Below are positions 8,705-19,451 of a DNA stretch of 64,000 nucleotides, piece by piece (within the stretch, counting starts at the first letter, position 1; the number at the start of each line of letters is the position of its first letter). This DNA comes from Dehalococcoidia bacterium (GTDB taxonomy: Bacteria; Chloroflexota; Dehalococcoidia; Lucifugimonadales; SHYT01), in contig SHYT01000001.1 of assembly GCA_009692665.1 (NCBI GenBank), positions 124,001 to 188,000 on the forward strand, in the 5' to 3' direction. The notes under the pieces are model-generated. The model had not been told where the DNA came from. It was given only the letters and a program-made list of their open reading frames with translations, and ran no database searches. The position numbers were made by a program, and so were the translations under genes.

Positions 8705-9700
8705 TTATCGGTTGCTGTTCAACTCCCTTACCGCAGTCAGGAAAGCCGGAAGCACCTTGTTCCAGTCGCCAACCACGCCGTAACGCGCCTCTTTAAAGAT
8801 ATTCGCATCAGCGTCCTTGTTGATAGCCACAACGTTCTTGACGGTTGAGATGCCCGCCAAGTGCTGGCTGGCCCCGGAGATGCCCACGGTTATATAGAGG
8901 TCGGCGCTGATGCTCTTGCCGGTCAGGCCGATCTGGTAGGTGTGCGGCACCCAGCCCGCATCGCACGCTGCGCGCGATGCGCCAACTGCTGCCTTCAGTT
9001 CTTTGGCAACCTCGTCCAGTACCTTGAACGGTTCCGGCCCGCCAAGCCCACGCCCGCCACCTATCACGATCCGGGCCTCTTCCAGCTTGATGCCGGTGGC
9101 CGCCTGCTTCTGCTGGCTTAACACCTTGGTCATCACCGACTTGGGATCAATGCTCACTGTGAGCGGAACTATCTGCCCAGGGGCGGAGTTCGCAATGGGA
9201 TCGAACACCTTTGGCCGGACCGTGGCCACCGCAGGGACGCTCTTAACGGCGACTTTCGCCATGGACGCGCCGCCGTACACGGGGCGTGTAGCTACCAACG
9301 CATGGTGGCCCGCGTCCCATGAAAGGTCCACGGTGTCCTGCGCAATGCCCACGCCTAGCCGAAACGCTAGCCGGGGGCCGAGATCCCGCCCTATCACACT
9401 CCTGGCAACCAGAATAATGCGCGGGTTAATCTGCTTGATCGCAGCCGCCAGCGCTACCAGATGCGCCTCGATCTGGAAACCAGCTAGCAGCGAATTTTCA
9501 ACCGTGTACACCTTGCTCACGCCAAGATGGCTAGCTTCTCCAGCTGACGTGGCTACCTTATGGGCAGCCACAATGACGCTGAGTTCCTGGCCTAGCGACT
9601 TAGCAAGCTGCGCGCCAATAGTCGCTAGTTCCGCAGTAACACTCGCGACCTTGCCCTCTGCAAGTTCCGCGATAATAAGGACGCCGTTTGGGTCTGCCAT
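8705..9700 (-). CDS. etfA: Electron transfer flavoprotein alpha subunit
   Basis: FAD-carrying subunit of ETF, taking electrons from acyl-CoA or other flavin dehydrogenases and passing them to a membrane quinone reductase. The 331-residue protein has the typical FAD domain: VIGGGRGLGGPEPFKVL near residue 210, then AVGASRAACDAGWVP, QIGLTGKSISADLYI, GISGASQHLAG and AINKDADANIF. It follows etfB by 33 bases. A likely partner, a membrane FeS/heme-b oxidoreductase, is at 48068-50143. Confidence 0.95.
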   Translation of the reverse strand: MADPNGVLIIAELAEGKVASVTAELATIGAQLAKSLGQELSVIVAAHKVATSAGEASHLGVSKVYTVENSLLAGFQIEAHLVALAAAIKQINPRIILVARSVIGRDLGPRLAFRLGVGIAQDTVDLSWDAGHHALVATRPVYGGASMAKVAVKSVPAVATVRPKVFDPIANSAPGQIVPLTVSIDPKSVMTKVLSQQKQAATGIKLEEARIVIGGGRGLGGPEPFKVLDEVAKELKAAVGASRAACDAGWVPHTYQIGLTGKSISADLYITVGISGASQHLAGISTVKNVVAINKDADANIFKEARYGVVGDWNKVLPAFLTAVRELNSNR

Positions 9701-9733
9701 TGTTTCTTACACCCTCACCAGTTTGGAATACGC

Positions 9734-10531
9734 TTAGATCAGCTTGGCTTCACGAAGCTTCAGGGCAAGCTTCCGGCCCTTGTCTTCCTCGTTCTCGCCG
9801 TCGATAATCTCGCACTTCTTTTCGCGGGCCGGGATAAACAACTCCAGCATTTCCACCTTGGCTTCAAGTTGCGCGGCGTTCAACCCCAGGTCGGCCAGCT
9901 TCCAGCTGATTGGCTGCTTCCGCCCGGCAGCCATGATGCCGCGCAGGCTGGGATAGCGAGGCTGGCCAAGCTCGTTGCTCACCGTTACCAGCGCGGGCAT
10001 CGGCGACTCCACCACTTCGGTAGAGTCGGCGAATGCACGGCCCACTGTGACGTTTTTGTCCTTGACGTCAACCTTCTGGCCAATAGTGACACAGGGGATA
10101 CCAAGCAATTCCGCAATGCCCAAAGGCACATACGCCTGGTCAAAATCAGAAGCCTGCCGGCCACAAATCACGAGGTCGTACGTTCCGATTTTCTTGATGG
10201 CGGCGGCAAGCACCTGCGCCGTGGCGTACCCGTCGAACGTGTCCGCAGCGTCATCCTGGATGAGCACCAACTCATCGCAGCCCATGGATAGAGGCTTCTT
10301 CACAACGTCCGTCACAAACGCTTTGCCTACAGAGATAACGGTAACTTTGCCTCCCTGTGCATCTTTAATGCGGAGGGCAGCCTCCACAGCGTTCTCATCA
10401 AAACCATTGATGACCGGCGGCACATTTGGCGGTGTTTCCATGCGCTTGGTCTGAGCGTTTAATCGCAGGGAAGATGCTGGGGTCTCAGGGTCTATAACTT
10501 GCTTTGCGGTGACAATAATGTTGACAGGCAC
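9734..10531 (-). CDS. etfB: Electron transfer flavoprotein beta subunit
   Basis: Partner of EtfA, binding AMP or FAD according to ETF type. The 265 residues include KQVIDPETPA at the N-terminus, the DENAVEAALRIKD motif, the nucleotide-binding region (VICGRQASDFDQAYVPLGIAE) and ESPMPALVTVSNELGQPRYPSLRG. Start is GTG 10531 with GAGGGG upstream. Whether this ETF bifurcates electrons cannot be settled from the sequence alone; no bifurcating partner enzyme is adjacent. Confidence 0.94.
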   Translation of the reverse strand: MPVNIIVTAKQVIDPETPASSLRLNAQTKRMETPPNVPPVINGFDENAVEAALRIKDAQGGKVTVISVGKAFVTDVVKKPLSMGCDELVLIQDDAADTFDGYATAQVLAAAIKKIGTYDLVICGRQASDFDQAYVPLGIAELLGIPCVTIGQKVDVKDKNVTVGRAFADSTEVVESPMPALVTVSNELGQPRYPSLRGIMAAGRKQPISWKLADLGLNAAQLEAKVEMLELFIPAREKKCEIIDGENEEDKGRKLALKLREAKLI

Positions 10532-10741
10532 GTGTCCCCTCTAGTGCGAAAAATAAGCCGCAAACTCTATGCCACAGAGGCAACGCTTCGTCGCATCCGC
10601 TTGGCTGCCGAGAAAGGGTATCATCCACGCAAAAGTGTGTCAATGAACCCAATCACGGGGGTCACACGCCCTCATGTACTGTGACTCGTGCATGGTATTC
10701 TCATAGTCCATGGGTACCGTTGCAGCGTAGAAATAAGTGCG

Positions 10742-12007
10742 ATGCTGAAATCAACAAAGCGAACTTTGACGTTTAGCTACTTGCTACTCCTCGTTTTCCT
10801 CCTGAGCAGCGGGACAACGCCGATTAGCCTTACACAGCGTGTGGCCGCACCGTACTTGTTCTCCATTCCTTTCTGGGAAGCACGCTACTTCCCAGAAAAG
10901 TGGGTGCGGTGGGTGACTAATGCCTTCTCGCGCGCGGAGGCGAGCGGGGAGGCGCAACAAGCGCTTGTCCACGAGTACTTTGCCATTAACCACCAGGTGC
11001 ACGCCTTGGAGCAGCAGTTGCAACAACGCTCCCAGCCCACCGCCCGCGCGGGCGGGCCTGCAACCCAACCGCTACTGGCGGAAGTCGATTTGAGGAAGGA
11101 TCTGCTGACGCTCGAACAACGCCAGACGGCTATTACCCCACGGGTAGAAGAAATAATGGAGGCCGCTTTCAGCACGGTGCTCCGTGAACAGGGCGTTGTG
11201 GGCAAGATTGGGCCGACCAATATCCAGTTCCCGCCAGTGGATATCCACCTTGGCCCGCTGCCCAAGGCGCTTGCTATCTCCGAGCGCAGCTCCATCAAGC
11301 TGGTGGAGACTGACCTCTTGCGCGGCGATATGACTGTGGAGCAAGTCGACGCACTGGAAAAGCGCCTGGAGCAGGAGAATGGCACGTCCGCGTATGTTGC
11401 TAGCCTATTGGGTGTGGCGACCTATCCGGCCATTGTTCGTAACACAGGCGATCCACAGGAGGTGTTTAGCACCATCTGCCACGAATGGCTGCACCACTAC
11501 TTCGCGTTTCACCCGCTAGGCCAACACTTCTACGCATCCAACGACCTCCGCACGATGAACGAGACCTCCGCAGACATGGGCGGCGGAGAGCTGGCGGTGC
11601 TCGTCATGCAGCGCCTTGGTTTTCCAGCGCCTGCGCCTAGCATCCCGCAGACTGTCCAGAAAGACCCATCGGGTTACTCCTTCATCGCGGAGCTGCGGAA
11701 GACCCGGCAGCAGGTAGAAGTCCTGCTCAGCCTAAGGCAGGTGGACGAAGCCGAAAAGTACATGGAAGAGCGTCGCCAGGAGTTTGCCGCGCACGGCTAC
11801 TACTTGCGCAAGCTGAATCAGGCGTTCTTCGCATTCCAGGGCAACTACGCGGACTCCGGCGCCTCTATAAGTCCCATCCAAGGCCAGCTCCAGGAGCTAC
11901 GCGCCGCATCGCCGTCCCTGAGCGCGTTTCTCCATACGGTAGCTGGTTTTGACAGTCCGGACGACTTGTCCGCAGCAGTACACCAAATTCGGGTGACCGG
12001 CAAGTGA
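10742..12007 (+). CDS. Membrane-anchored zinc metallopeptidase-like protein (HEWLHH)
   Basis: Probable membrane-bound gluzincin-like peptidase of a family I cannot name. From ATG 10742 it has 421 residues: an N-terminal hydrophobic segment (about 9-25), a helical region, then the zincin motif HEWLHH with H247, E248 and H251, and a downstream acidic ligand candidate E274 in NETSADMGG. The spacing of about 23 residues fits gluzincins. It overlaps the PAP2 gene by GTGA, so the two are co-translated. An earlier start at 10688 would put residues ahead of the anchor. Target unknown. Confidence 0.75.
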   Translation: MLKSTKRTLTFSYLLLLVFLLSSGTTPISLTQRVAAPYLFSIPFWEARYFPEKWVRWVTNAFSRAEASGEAQQALVHEYFAINHQVHALEQQLQQRSQPTARAGGPATQPLLAEVDLRKDLLTLEQRQTAITPRVEEIMEAAFSTVLREQGVVGKIGPTNIQFPPVDIHLGPLPKALAISERSSIKLVETDLLRGDMTVEQVDALEKRLEQENGTSAYVASLLGVATYPAIVRNTGDPQEVFSTICHEWLHHYFAFHPLGQHFYASNDLRTMNETSADMGGGELAVLVMQRLGFPAPAPSIPQTVQKDPSGYSFIAELRKTRQQVEVLLSLRQVDEAEKYMEERRQEFAAHGYYLRKLNQAFFAFQGNYADSGASISPIQGQLQELRAASPSLSAFLHTVAGFDSPDDLSAAVHQIRVTGK

Positions 12008-12642
12008 AGCAACCCACTTCGCCCCGCACTCTAGCTGCCACTGTGACAGTCGTCTCCCTTGTTGCATTCCTCCTGCTGGCCTTCGCCGCAAGGCTACCGC
12101 AGCCCCTGGCGTGGGATGCTGCGCTCCAGTCCGGTATCCGAAACTCACAGACCCCTCTGCTGACCACATTCCTCACCGGACTCACGTGGTTTGGCAACAC
12201 GTACGTCCAGGTGACCACCGATGTCGTGCTCATCATGGCCAGTCTGGTCCTGCGGCAATTCCGGTACGCCACCTCCTTCGCCCTCATCGGCCTTATGGAG
12301 TTGGGCAATCAAGTCATACAGGAGGTGATTGGACGAACTCGCCCTGATTCGCTCGTCCAGAGCGCCAGCGACAGCTTCCCGAGCGGCCATCCCCTACATA
12401 TCGTCTTGCTTGGCGGCTTCCTCGTGGCAATGCTGCTCCCGCGTATCGCTGGCAGCGGACGCAAGCTGGCCATCGTTATCGTTTTCTTAGTCATCGTGGT
12501 GTTAATGGGTTTCTCGCGTGTCTACCTGGGCTTTCACTGGCCTACCGATGCCCTTGGCGGGTTCCTTCTGGCAGTGCCTGCGCTGCAGTTTGTGCTCTTC
12601 GTCCACCAGCGGCTGCCACAACGCAAACATGCACTCCGTTAA
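12004..12642 (+). CDS. PAP2-family membrane phosphatase
   Basis: Likely hydrolyses a phosphorylated lipid (undecaprenyl pyrophosphate, phosphatidate or similar) at the membrane. The 212 residues have five or six membrane segments and the three phosphatase motifs: IGRTRP (motif 1, although the usual lysine of KxxxxxxRP appears replaced), FPSGH (motif 2) and SRVYLGFHWPTD (motif 3, SRxxxxxHxxxD). The GTG start overlaps the stop of the zincin gene. A perfect 40-base palindrome follows at 12643. Confidence 0.9.
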   Translation: MKQPTSPRTLAATVTVVSLVAFLLLAFAARLPQPLAWDAALQSGIRNSQTPLLTTFLTGLTWFGNTYVQVTTDVVLIMASLVLRQFRYATSFALIGLMELGNQVIQEVIGRTRPDSLVQSASDSFPSGHPLHIVLLGGFLVAMLLPRIAGSGRKLAIVIVFLVIVVLMGFSRVYLGFHWPTDALGGFLLAVPALQFVLFVHQRLPQRKHALR

Positions 12643-12682
12643 AGAGCACCAGCCCGGATACGCGTATCCGGGCTGGTGCTCT
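12643..12682. terminator. Perfect 40-base palindrome between convergent genes
   Basis: Twenty paired bases per arm, starting AGAGCACCAGCC and centred on GCGC, directly after the PAP2 stop and before the convergent flavin reductase stop. There is no T-run on the plus strand. Its position suggests a bidirectional terminator or mRNA 3'-end protector. Confidence 0.75.
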
Positions 12683-12702
12683 AAAGCATTTGTCTGTGAA
12701 GT

Positions 12703-13203
12703 TTATGCGGACGCTGGAATAGACAGCTTAGGATACTTGCCTTCGTAAAACATCAGCGGCACACCATCACCTATTTCAATCTGTTCCACTGCGCCAATGA
12801 ACAGGATGTGGTCGCCTTCCAGGTGGGAAGAGACCACTTTGCAGTCAAAGTATGCCAGTGCGTGCTCAACCTTGTAATTGGTGCCCACCTGCTTCAGATG
12901 CAGGTTGCCGGGCTTCGCCATCTTGCCCCGATCTTCCGGCTTCCGCGAGTAGTAGAACGCAATGTCAAACTGGTCCTCGCGCAAGATGCTGATGCCATAT
13001 GAGCCAGCCTTCTGGATGAGCTTGAGGTGGTTTGCGTGGAACCCAATGCTCACCATGTTCAGCAGAGGCTCCAGAGACACGGACATGACCCCATTGGCGG
13101 TCATCCCCTGGACTTCGTGCTTGTCGTCAAACGCCGTGATAACGCTCACGCCTGTGGCAAACTTGCCCCACGCTTTGCGGAAGAAGTCTTTATCAGCAGG
13201 CAC
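12703..13203 (-). CDS. Flavin reductase-like FMN-binding protein
   Basis: Member of the flavin reductase-like split-barrel family, which uses NAD(P)H to reduce FMN/FAD, often for a partner monooxygenase. The 166-residue form starts at GTG 13203 (VPADKDFFRKAWGKFATGV) and shows WGKFATGVSVIT, GMTANGVMSVSLEPLL and the FIGAVE strand of this family. I prefer GTG 13203 over ATG 13287 because GGGAGG lies five bases upstream and a good promoter (13243-13270) would fall inside the longer reading frame. Substrate and partner unknown. Confidence 0.88.
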   Translation of the reverse strand: MPADKDFFRKAWGKFATGVSVITAFDDKHEVQGMTANGVMSVSLEPLLNMVSIGFHANHLKLIQKAGSYGISILREDQFDIAFYYSRKPEDRGKMAKPGNLHLKQVGTNYKVEHALAYFDCKVVSSHLEGDHILFIGAVEQIEIGDGVPLMFYEGKYPKLSIPASA

Positions 13204-13242
13204 GACGGCCTCCCATACATTTTCTGAACTTGCGCGTGCATG

Positions 13243-13270
13243 ATTATAACGGTCAGGGCAGCGCTTGCAA
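13243..13270 (-). promoter_or_regulatory. Sigma-70-type promoter of the flavin reductase gene
   Basis: On the minus strand TTGCAA (-35) is followed after 16 bases by a perfect TATAAT (-10). The expected transcript start lies about 30 bases upstream of GTG 13203. This decides the translation start of the gene downstream. Confidence 0.65.
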
Positions 13271-13290
13271 AGCTGATAATCGGCCATGCC

Positions 13291-14561
13291 TCACTTGAGG
13301 CTTGCTTTTGCAGCATCATCTAGAAAACGCAGCGCCACGGCCACTGCCTGCTCAAGCGGCCTTGCCGAGATTTTTTCGACGGTGTCCCCCGGCGTGTGGA
13401 TGACGCTGAAGTCAGGTGTGGTGAGGATGACCTCAGGCAACCCTCCCCGCATGAATGAAATGTGGTCGCTGGGAATGTCCTCCTCCACTGCAGGGAGCGT
13501 CAGGTCAATGCCTTTTGCGGACTGTATGACTTGCTGTTGGAGCGTGCCGGCGCCGCCCACCCGCAGTGGCACATTGGCGCCCGTCACATCAAATTCACCA
13601 TGGCGATGACTTGGCTTTTAGCCTGACGCACCACGTCACTCACGTACGCCTGGCTTCCCACCAACCCAAGTTCTTCCGCGCCGAAGGCGATGATTTGCAC
13701 CGTGAACGGGAACTGTTTCCCTGCAAGCTTATGCGCCAGTGTGAGGAGCACCGCTGTGCCTGACGCATTGTCAACTGCGCCGCCTGTGACCGGCACAGTA
13801 TCGTAGTGGCCGCCCAAGATCACCGTACCCGCACCAGTGCCTGGAATCTCAGCAATGACGTTCTGACTGTTCATCTGTGAGCGCCTGACCGTAACACTGA
13901 GGCTCCCCGTCCCGCGGCTCAGCGCATCCCGCAGTGCCTGGCCCTCTTCGCGGGTAATACCGGCAATGGGAATTGTGCTGCCCGTGGCGGTCAAGGAACC
14001 GCGGATCGGCCCGGGAGCATTGTTGAAGACTACAACAGCTGGAGCGCCCGCCCGCGCCGCGTTGACCACCTTATCTTGAAACGTGATCTGGCCGCGTTCC
14101 AGCAGGGCAACTTTGCCCGCCATACCCGCGTTGGAAAGCTCGTCAGGGCTTCCAAGTCCCCCGAAGAGCAGTGGCGCCGTCACCTCACCCGTCATGGAAA
14201 ACCGCAGCGGCTCCGCGTCGATAGCATGCTGCTGGGGCGCTGTCTGGCTTACTTGCGCATCAAAGACCGGCACCGGAAACTGCTGGCGCCCGACCTGGAA
14301 TCCCGCTGCCTTGAGCTCTTGCTCCAGATAGCTTGCCGCTCGCTCCTCAGCGCCCGACGCCGTGTCCCGTGGTCCGATGTCCACGGACAGCACCCTGATA
14401 TATTCCAATGCCTGCTTCCCAACATCGCTTTCAGCCGCCGTGGGTGTCGCCGAGGGTGGGACGGCTGACAGCGCCGCTGAGGTGCCTACCAATGGCATCT
14501 GCTGGCAACTCGCCAGCAATACAACCACCGAAAAGAGTGCGATAATCCGCGCAATACGCAT
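13291..14561 (-). CDS. M28 metallopeptidase lipoprotein with PA domain, frameshifted
   Basis: Predicted exported zinc aminopeptidase. From ATG 14561 the N-terminus is a lipoprotein signal (MRIARIIALFSVVVLLASC, lipobox LASC), followed by a PA domain (GGLGSPDELSNAGMAGKVAL) and the M28 domain: GGHYDTVPVTGGAVDNASG with zinc ligands H and D, then FGAEELGLVGS with the catalytic and zinc-binding glutamates. The frame ends at AMVNLM, where the family has N-L-D; a second frame resumes with VTGANVPLRVGG and runs to 13291 with SDHISF. One missing G near 13588-13591 would rejoin them. Confidence 0.85.
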
Positions 14562-14822
14562 AAGGGCTATCCCTCTCAGTGCTTCACTCAAGCATACGAA
14601 ATTTCAACAGACATGGCTTGTCTCTCCACGTCCGATAGACCAAATCGCACGTAGTACACAACGGCATGGCGCATTGACCAGGAAATGCGCTGCTGGTACG
14701 CTGCTGGTGCGCTCGGTCTTCTCCTACTTTCGCCGCACGCAAGGCAAGACTGCGTCCATTGCATTACGTCAGGCAAACTTCTGGACCGGACATACTAGGT
14801 GAACCAGGAAGGACTCCTCAGA

Positions 14823-17288
14823 ATGATCGAAAGACTCACTCCAAATCAGGTACGACGGCCATTTGACCCGACCACTCTGGATTTCAAGACCACTGTTGAG
14901 GTTGAACCGCTAATAGGCATTGTGGGACAGGATAGAGCTCTGCAGGCACTCGGATTCGGACTCGATATTCAGCGAACTGGTTTCAACGTCTTCGTCAGTG
15001 GCCCGCCGGGTACCGGCAAGACACATGCCGTGCAGAGCATCCTCCACTTGCGTGCTGAGCAGCTCCCCCGTGCTAACGATTGGTGCTACGTCAATAACTT
15101 CCAGGACTCCTACCGCCCCAAGAGCATCCAGCTGCCGCCTGGCCGCGGCCGCGCGCTCCAGCGGGCCATGGACACGTTGGTGCAGCAAGCGCGCCAGGAT
15201 ATTCCAAAAGCGTTTGAAAGTGAAGAATACACAAACCGCCGCGAATATATTGGGCAAGGCGTGCAGGCAGCGCAGCAAGAGCTGCTAGAACAACTTAATC
15301 GCAAGAGCCTTCCTTTAGGGCTCACCGTCCGCATCAGCGATATGGGTGTCGTTGTTGTGCCGGTAGTTAACGGCAACCCTATCTCCGCGCAACAATTTCA
15401 GACACTGGACCAGCCCACGCAGGAACGGTTGGAACTGGCGCGCCAGAGCATTGAGGGCGACATTAAAGACCTTACCGTCAAACTCAGGGCGGTCCAGCGC
15501 CAGGCCGAGGAGCGTCTTACTACGCTGAACCGCGAGGCCACCCTTTTCGTAATCGGCGGCCTGTTTGAAGATCTGCGGAAGCAGTTCAGCGACTGCAAAG
15601 AGGCCTTGCCCTTCCTGGAGGCGGCTGAGAGTGACATGATCGCCAATCTCCAGCAGTTCCTCACACCTCCGCAGGCGCCAACGCCACAAGCCGCTGTCGT
15701 CCTCCAGGAGCTAGCTTTCCGCAAATACGCCGTCAACGTGCTGGTGGACAATAGTGACGTTCAAGGCGCCCCTGTCGTCATTGAAAACAATCCCACCTAT
15801 CCCAACCTCTTTGGGCGGCTTGACCGTGAGGCTGTCTTTGGTGTCCTTCAGGCGGACTTCACGCTGTTCCACGCTGGCTCCATGCACCGCGCAAATGGCG
15901 GGTATCTAGTGATCCCCGTGGATGAGCTGCTGCGCAATCCTGGTTCGTACGAGGGGTTGAAGCGAGCGTTGCGAAACTACTGCCTGACCATTGAAGATAT
16001 GGCCGACCGCGCTGGCATCACCAGCGCCAAGAGCGTGCAAGGGGAGTCCGTTGCCCTTAACGTGAAAGTTGTGCTCCTCGGCAGTGCCTACGCCTATCAA
16101 GCGCTCTACGGTGGCGATGAGGACTTCAGGGAGGCGTTCAAAGTAAGGGCCGACTTTGACAGCCAAATGGAGCGCAACCACAAAAACATCGATGCATATG
16201 CGGGTTGGATCAGCGCCCAGTGTCAGAAAGAGGGGCTCCGGCCACTGGACGCCAGCGCAGTTGGGAAGATTATAGAGTTAGGGTCACGGCTTGCAGAAGA
16301 CCAGGAACGCCTGACCACCCGGTTCGGCGATCTGGCCAACACGCTGCGAGAGGCCAGCCACTGGGCTATACAGCAAGACAGCCCTCACGTGTCCGCGTCG
16401 CACATCAACCATGCGATTTCAGCGCGCGACTACCGCGCCAACCTCATTGAGGAGCGTTTGCGTGAACTGGTTGCCCGCAACGTCATCAAAGTCGACACCG
16501 AGGGGGTACAGGTCGGCCAGGTGAATGCCCTGGCCGCATCCAGTCTTGGCGACTACATATTCGGCATGCCCTCACGCATCACCGCGTCAGTTAGCCCGGG
16601 CCAGACCGGCCTTGTCGATATTGAGCGGGAAGCGACGCTCGGCGGCGCAACGCACACCAAGGGTGTGCTCATTCTTGGCGGCTACCTCATGTGGCGGTAC
16701 GCGCAAAAGCACCCTCTGTCCCTGTCCGCGCGCCTGGTGTTTGAGCAGACCTATGACCGTGTGGATGGTGACAGCGCATCCAGTACGGAACTCTACGCCA
16801 TCATCTCCGCCATCTCCAACGTACCCATCAAGCAGGGTATCGCCGTCACAGGCTCAGTGGATCAGCGCGGCAATGTGCAAGCCATTGGTGCAGTCAACCA
16901 CAAAATCGAGGGGTTCTTTGACGTCTGCCGCATCAAGGGGCTGACCGGCGGCCAGGGCGTTATGATCCCCAAGACCAACATGCAAAACCTGATGCTCCGC
17001 GAGGACGTAGTTGACGCCATTGCCAAAGGTAAGTTCCACATTTGGACGGTGGCTACCGTAGACGAGGGCATCGAAGTCCTCACCGGCGTGCCGGCAGATG
17101 GCAGCGGTAAGAACGGCCGCGTGCCCGGCGGCGCCATGAGCGAGCGCGTGCAGAAACGGCTAGAGGAGTTCGCATTTGTGTTGCGCGGCACCACGACTCC
17201 TGCCGGACGCCGCGCTCCCGTTACCCGCACTACTCGCGCGAATGGTGCGCATGAGCCTGCGCCCACCAAACGCGCCCGCAAGCGCTAG
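14823..17288 (+). CDS. Lon-like ATP-dependent protease (LonB/LonC type, COG1067)
   Basis: AAA+ protease lacking the N-terminal substrate domain of LonA. From ATG 14823 (AGGAAGG upstream) it has 821 residues; GTG 14799 is an alternative. Walker A GPPGTGKT is at about residues 60-67. A long helical insertion follows, then Walker B-type ANGGYLVIPVDELL. The C-terminal S16 protease domain carries the serine-lysine dyad: S651 in DGDSASSTE and K694 in AVNHKIEGF. The tail (about 780-821) is rich in R, T and P. Its stop shares CTAG with the stop of the convergent gene. The role is cytosolic protein quality control by family. Confidence 0.92.
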   Translation: MIERLTPNQVRRPFDPTTLDFKTTVEVEPLIGIVGQDRALQALGFGLDIQRTGFNVFVSGPPGTGKTHAVQSILHLRAEQLPRANDWCYVNNFQDSYRPKSIQLPPGRGRALQRAMDTLVQQARQDIPKAFESEEYTNRREYIGQGVQAAQQELLEQLNRKSLPLGLTVRISDMGVVVVPVVNGNPISAQQFQTLDQPTQERLELARQSIEGDIKDLTVKLRAVQRQAEERLTTLNREATLFVIGGLFEDLRKQFSDCKEALPFLEAAESDMIANLQQFLTPPQAPTPQAAVVLQELAFRKYAVNVLVDNSDVQGAPVVIENNPTYPNLFGRLDREAVFGVLQADFTLFHAGSMHRANGGYLVIPVDELLRNPGSYEGLKRALRNYCLTIEDMADRAGITSAKSVQGESVALNVKVVLLGSAYAYQALYGGDEDFREAFKVRADFDSQMERNHKNIDAYAGWISAQCQKEGLRPLDASAVGKIIELGSRLAEDQERLTTRFGDLANTLREASHWAIQQDSPHVSASHINHAISARDYRANLIEERLRELVARNVIKVDTEGVQVGQVNALAASSLGDYIFGMPSRITASVSPGQTGLVDIEREATLGGATHTKGVLILGGYLMWRYAQKHPLSLSARLVFEQTYDRVDGDSASSTELYAIISAISNVPIKQGIAVTGSVDQRGNVQAIGAVNHKIEGFFDVCRIKGLTGGQGVMIPKTNMQNLMLREDVVDAIAKGKFHIWTVATVDEGIEVLTGVPADGSGKNGRVPGGAMSERVQKRLEEFAFVLRGTTTPAGRRAPVTRTTRANGAHEPAPTKRARKR

Positions 17289-17755
17289 ATAACGGGGCTC
17301 GAACCGCCGTCGATGGTGATAGCAACAGTGGTCAGGATTCCAAAACCAAGGTCGCCCACAATACCAAGCGGGTAAGACTGGATGCCCAGCGCCGGAATAA
17401 TGTCGGAAATATCCTCTACCAAGGACATTGCCACGCCGACGAGGACATAGCTAAATCGGTTTTTCTCGTTCGCGGAAGGGGAACGCCGCCGTGCACGAAA
17501 GAGCATGACCAACCCCACAATCGTGGGGACGAATGATACGAGAAAGTACAGCGGAAACGCGGGCCCAAGCACAGGGGCATAACCATAGAACTTCACCTGC
17601 ATACTCGTGGCGACAAGTCCCAATAGGGCCAGCACCGCGACTACGATGCCTAACACATAAAACACCCGCAGTGACCACCGGGCCCAGCGCGACTGAGAGC
17701 CTGTGAAGTGAAGATCGAAGATGCAGGTAAAGCAAAAAACATAAGGCCCGCTCAC
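17285..17755 (-). CDS. Membrane protein resembling a truncated 7TM sensor region
   Basis: The readable frame has about four membrane segments. FPLYFLVSFVPTIVGLV, NRFSYVLVGVAMSL and IPALGIQSYPLG strongly resemble the N-terminal 7TM region of some histidine kinases and diguanylate cyclases, but no kinase or cyclase domain follows and the first membrane helices are missing. The nominal start at 17755 lies inside the groEL terminator, so a real start must be further in; GTG codons after about residue 28 are candidates. It looks like a remnant, though a small standalone membrane protein cannot be excluded. Confidence 0.45.
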   Translation of the reverse strand: MSGPYVFCFTCIFDLHFTGSQSRWARWSLRVFYVLGIVVAVLALLGLVATSMQVKFYGYAPVLGPAFPLYFLVSFVPTIVGLVMLFRARRRSPSANEKNRFSYVLVGVAMSLVEDISDIIPALGIQSYPLGIVGDLGFGILTTVAITIDGGSSPVI

Positions 17756-17780
17756 CCTAATAGGGTGAGCAGGCCTTATA
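17742..17780 (-). terminator. Rho-independent terminator of groES-groEL
   Basis: ATAAGGCC and GCTCACCCT pair with their complements (one mismatch between the two blocks) around a three-base loop, followed on the minus strand by six T (complement of 17735-17740). It lies 20 bases after the groEL stop. Confidence 0.88.
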
Positions 17781-17799
17781 ACTGAGGTGTTGCCTTTCC

Positions 17800-19440
<1,641 letters not shown>

Positions 19441-19451
19441 TCATCGTTCTG

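Noticed and set aside
17285-17310. tRNA T-arm-like sequence (GGTTCGAGCC) on the minus strand
   Set aside because: The flanking bases do not form the five-pair stem, and no acceptor or anticodon arm is present.
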